A stretch of 41,330 bases of DNA from Amphimedon queenslandica (taxonomy: Eukaryota > Porifera > Demospongiae > Haplosclerida > Niphatidae), in assembly GCF_000090795.2 (NCBI RefSeq), contig NW_003546249.1:113946-155275 (forward strand). The letters are read 5' to 3'. The notes beneath the pieces are model-generated. The model had not been told where the DNA came from, searched no databases, and saw nothing but the letters and a program-made list of their open reading frames with translations. The position numbers were made by a program, and so were the translations under genes. Positions 40,529 through 41,330 of the stretch are shown here, in pieces (the first letter of the stretch is position 1; each line of letters begins with the position of its first letter).

Positions 40529-40971
40529 TTAATTTGGTAGTGTATGATCTGTTCTGACTACTGAACATTTCAATTGGGGAGGCTCAATGCTAGTGCTTTG
40601 CTCAGGTTCAATATTACTGTCAGAATACTCATTGCTATCTATAACAGATTCATCAATATTCACATCACTATATAAATTACTGTTATCTTTCAGCCACCTG
40701 AGTGCATCAACAACCATGGCTTCCTGCCTACAAATAGGTTTCTGATGAGCTTCATTGTTCAGTGTTAGCACAAACACTGTACTGGTACTAGGTCTAGCAC
40801 TCTCAGGCCCACTACTAGTACTGGCTGTTTGATCACCAGGTGGAACAGAGACTGTAGTGCTTGTGCTTTCTTGAGCTTGACTAACACAACTCCATCACTA
40901 TTTAGTGGCCTAGGCAAAGAATTAAATACTTCAGAGAGATTTGCAGGAAAGTTAATGGTCTGCCCAGCCAA
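40529..40971 (-). pseudogene. Helitron 2, N-terminal segment
   Basis: Two overlapping frames: GQTINFPANLSEVFNSLPRP then NSDGVVLVKLKKAQ (40971-40765), and PICRQEAMVVDALRWLKDNS, NLYSDVNIDESV with an acidic tail (40777-40529). These match the usual block upstream of the Rep in animal Helitron proteins. One frameshift near 40770-40880. Confidence 0.65.
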
Positions 40972-40981
40972 TGCTTATTGA

Positions 40982-41330
40982 CCCAATGGCAACACTATTA
41001 GCTTCATAAAGGCTTGCACTCTTAAAATACCACCTGAATCATCCTGTTTGGACACATTGAAACAAAAATTAGCCTCAGAATCTGAAGAACAAAGAACTCA
41101 GGGAAATCAAAGAATGAGGGAGTATCTTAGAGAATTGTTGGCTAATAAACCACCTCCGACTCTCTCACCAGAAATTTTACGTCAGCAAGAGTCATCAATG
41201 AAGGACCTTGAAAAATTTCAAAAACAAATAAGACTATTGCCGACCAGCATACGCTGTACATGTGAATGGCTGTGCTACCCTAAAGATGTATCAATGGTTG
41301 AAGTGAGTAAAGTGCACGATGTATTACAAC
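40982..41330 (+). CDS. Unrecognised open frame running off the right edge
   Basis: The + strand is open for 116 codons from a TGA at 40979-40981 to the window end. It reads ACTLKIPPESSCLDTLKQKL, a heptad-like Glu/Gln/Arg-rich helix (EEQRTQGNQRMREYLREL), a Pro-rich hinge NKPPPTLSPEIL, and LPTSIRCTCEWLCYPKDVSM with three Cys near the edge. No ATG precedes the conserved-looking part, so it may start by splicing. I do not recognise the family. It is head-to-head with the N-terminus of Helitron 2; a neighbouring transposon gene or a host exon are both possible. Confidence 0.4.

Noticed and set aside
1..41330. CRISPR arrays, tRNA or rRNA genes, bacterial operons
   Set aside because: No regular short repeat-spacer array, no tRNA-like fold or rRNA segment that I could recognise; introns and element types show a eukaryotic genome.

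Overview
This window looks like a piece of an early-branching animal genome, most like a sponge such as Amphimedon. The evidence is low GC, very small introns (44-48 nt) with GT..AG borders, a 10-N assembly gap, and eukaryotic transposon families that are abundant in sponges, cnidarians and fish. The species is inference. I find no convincing host gene. Nearly all interpretable coding sequence belongs to decayed, nested transposable elements.

Layout. (1) About 1-20170, + strand: one Helitron of the Rep/PIF1-helicase/OTU type (Helentron-like), heavily frameshifted and cut into three pieces by two DNA transposons. (2) 1516-5666: a 4.15-kb ISL2EU/Harbinger-like element with ~410-bp terminal inverted repeats, a DDE transposase (+) and a SWIM/YqaJ nuclease (-). 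It is flanked by a 2-bp AT duplication, and removing it restores the Helitron frame. (3) 9394-18738: a 9.35-kb IS3EU-like element (integrase-type transposase) flanked by AAAATG. It lies exactly between helicase motifs IV and V. It carries a chromo-barrel/Tudor-knot gene, a U-box/RING-like gene and an rve-type integrase gene, plus secondary insertions: a mini-element with ISL2EU-type ends at about 16.3 kb and palindromic ~0.9-kb repeats at 12.2-13.75 kb. (4) 19902-20172: six spaced copies of a 20-odd bp motif at the 3' side of the Helitron. (5) 20.5-26.2 kb: non-coding, with two foldback/MITE elements, a 26-bp perfect palindrome, a long polypurine tract and a diverged repeat array. (6) 26200-30198, - strand: a 4-kb Ty3/Gypsy element with ~125-bp LTRs that has lost the RT active site and RNase H. 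(7) 33906-38686, - strand: a second Gypsy element with ~250-bp LTRs, internally deleted so that gag runs into integrase. Its 3' LTR is split by (8) a 2.72-kb Tigger/pogo element (34122-36845, TA duplication) carrying a convergent HIRAN-like ORF. (9) 38690-40971, - strand: the Rep half of a second, different Helitron. (10) At the right edge an unrecognised + strand open frame runs off the window.

How the parts relate. The relative ages are readable: Helitron first, then ISL2EU and IS3EU into it, then the mini-element into IS3EU; separately, Gypsy-2 first and Tigger into its LTR. The most unusual point is the gene set of the IS3EU-like element: a putative chromatin-reader domain, a ubiquitin-ligase-like domain and an integrase in one transposon, sitting inside another transposon that ends in an OTU (deubiquitinase-like) domain.
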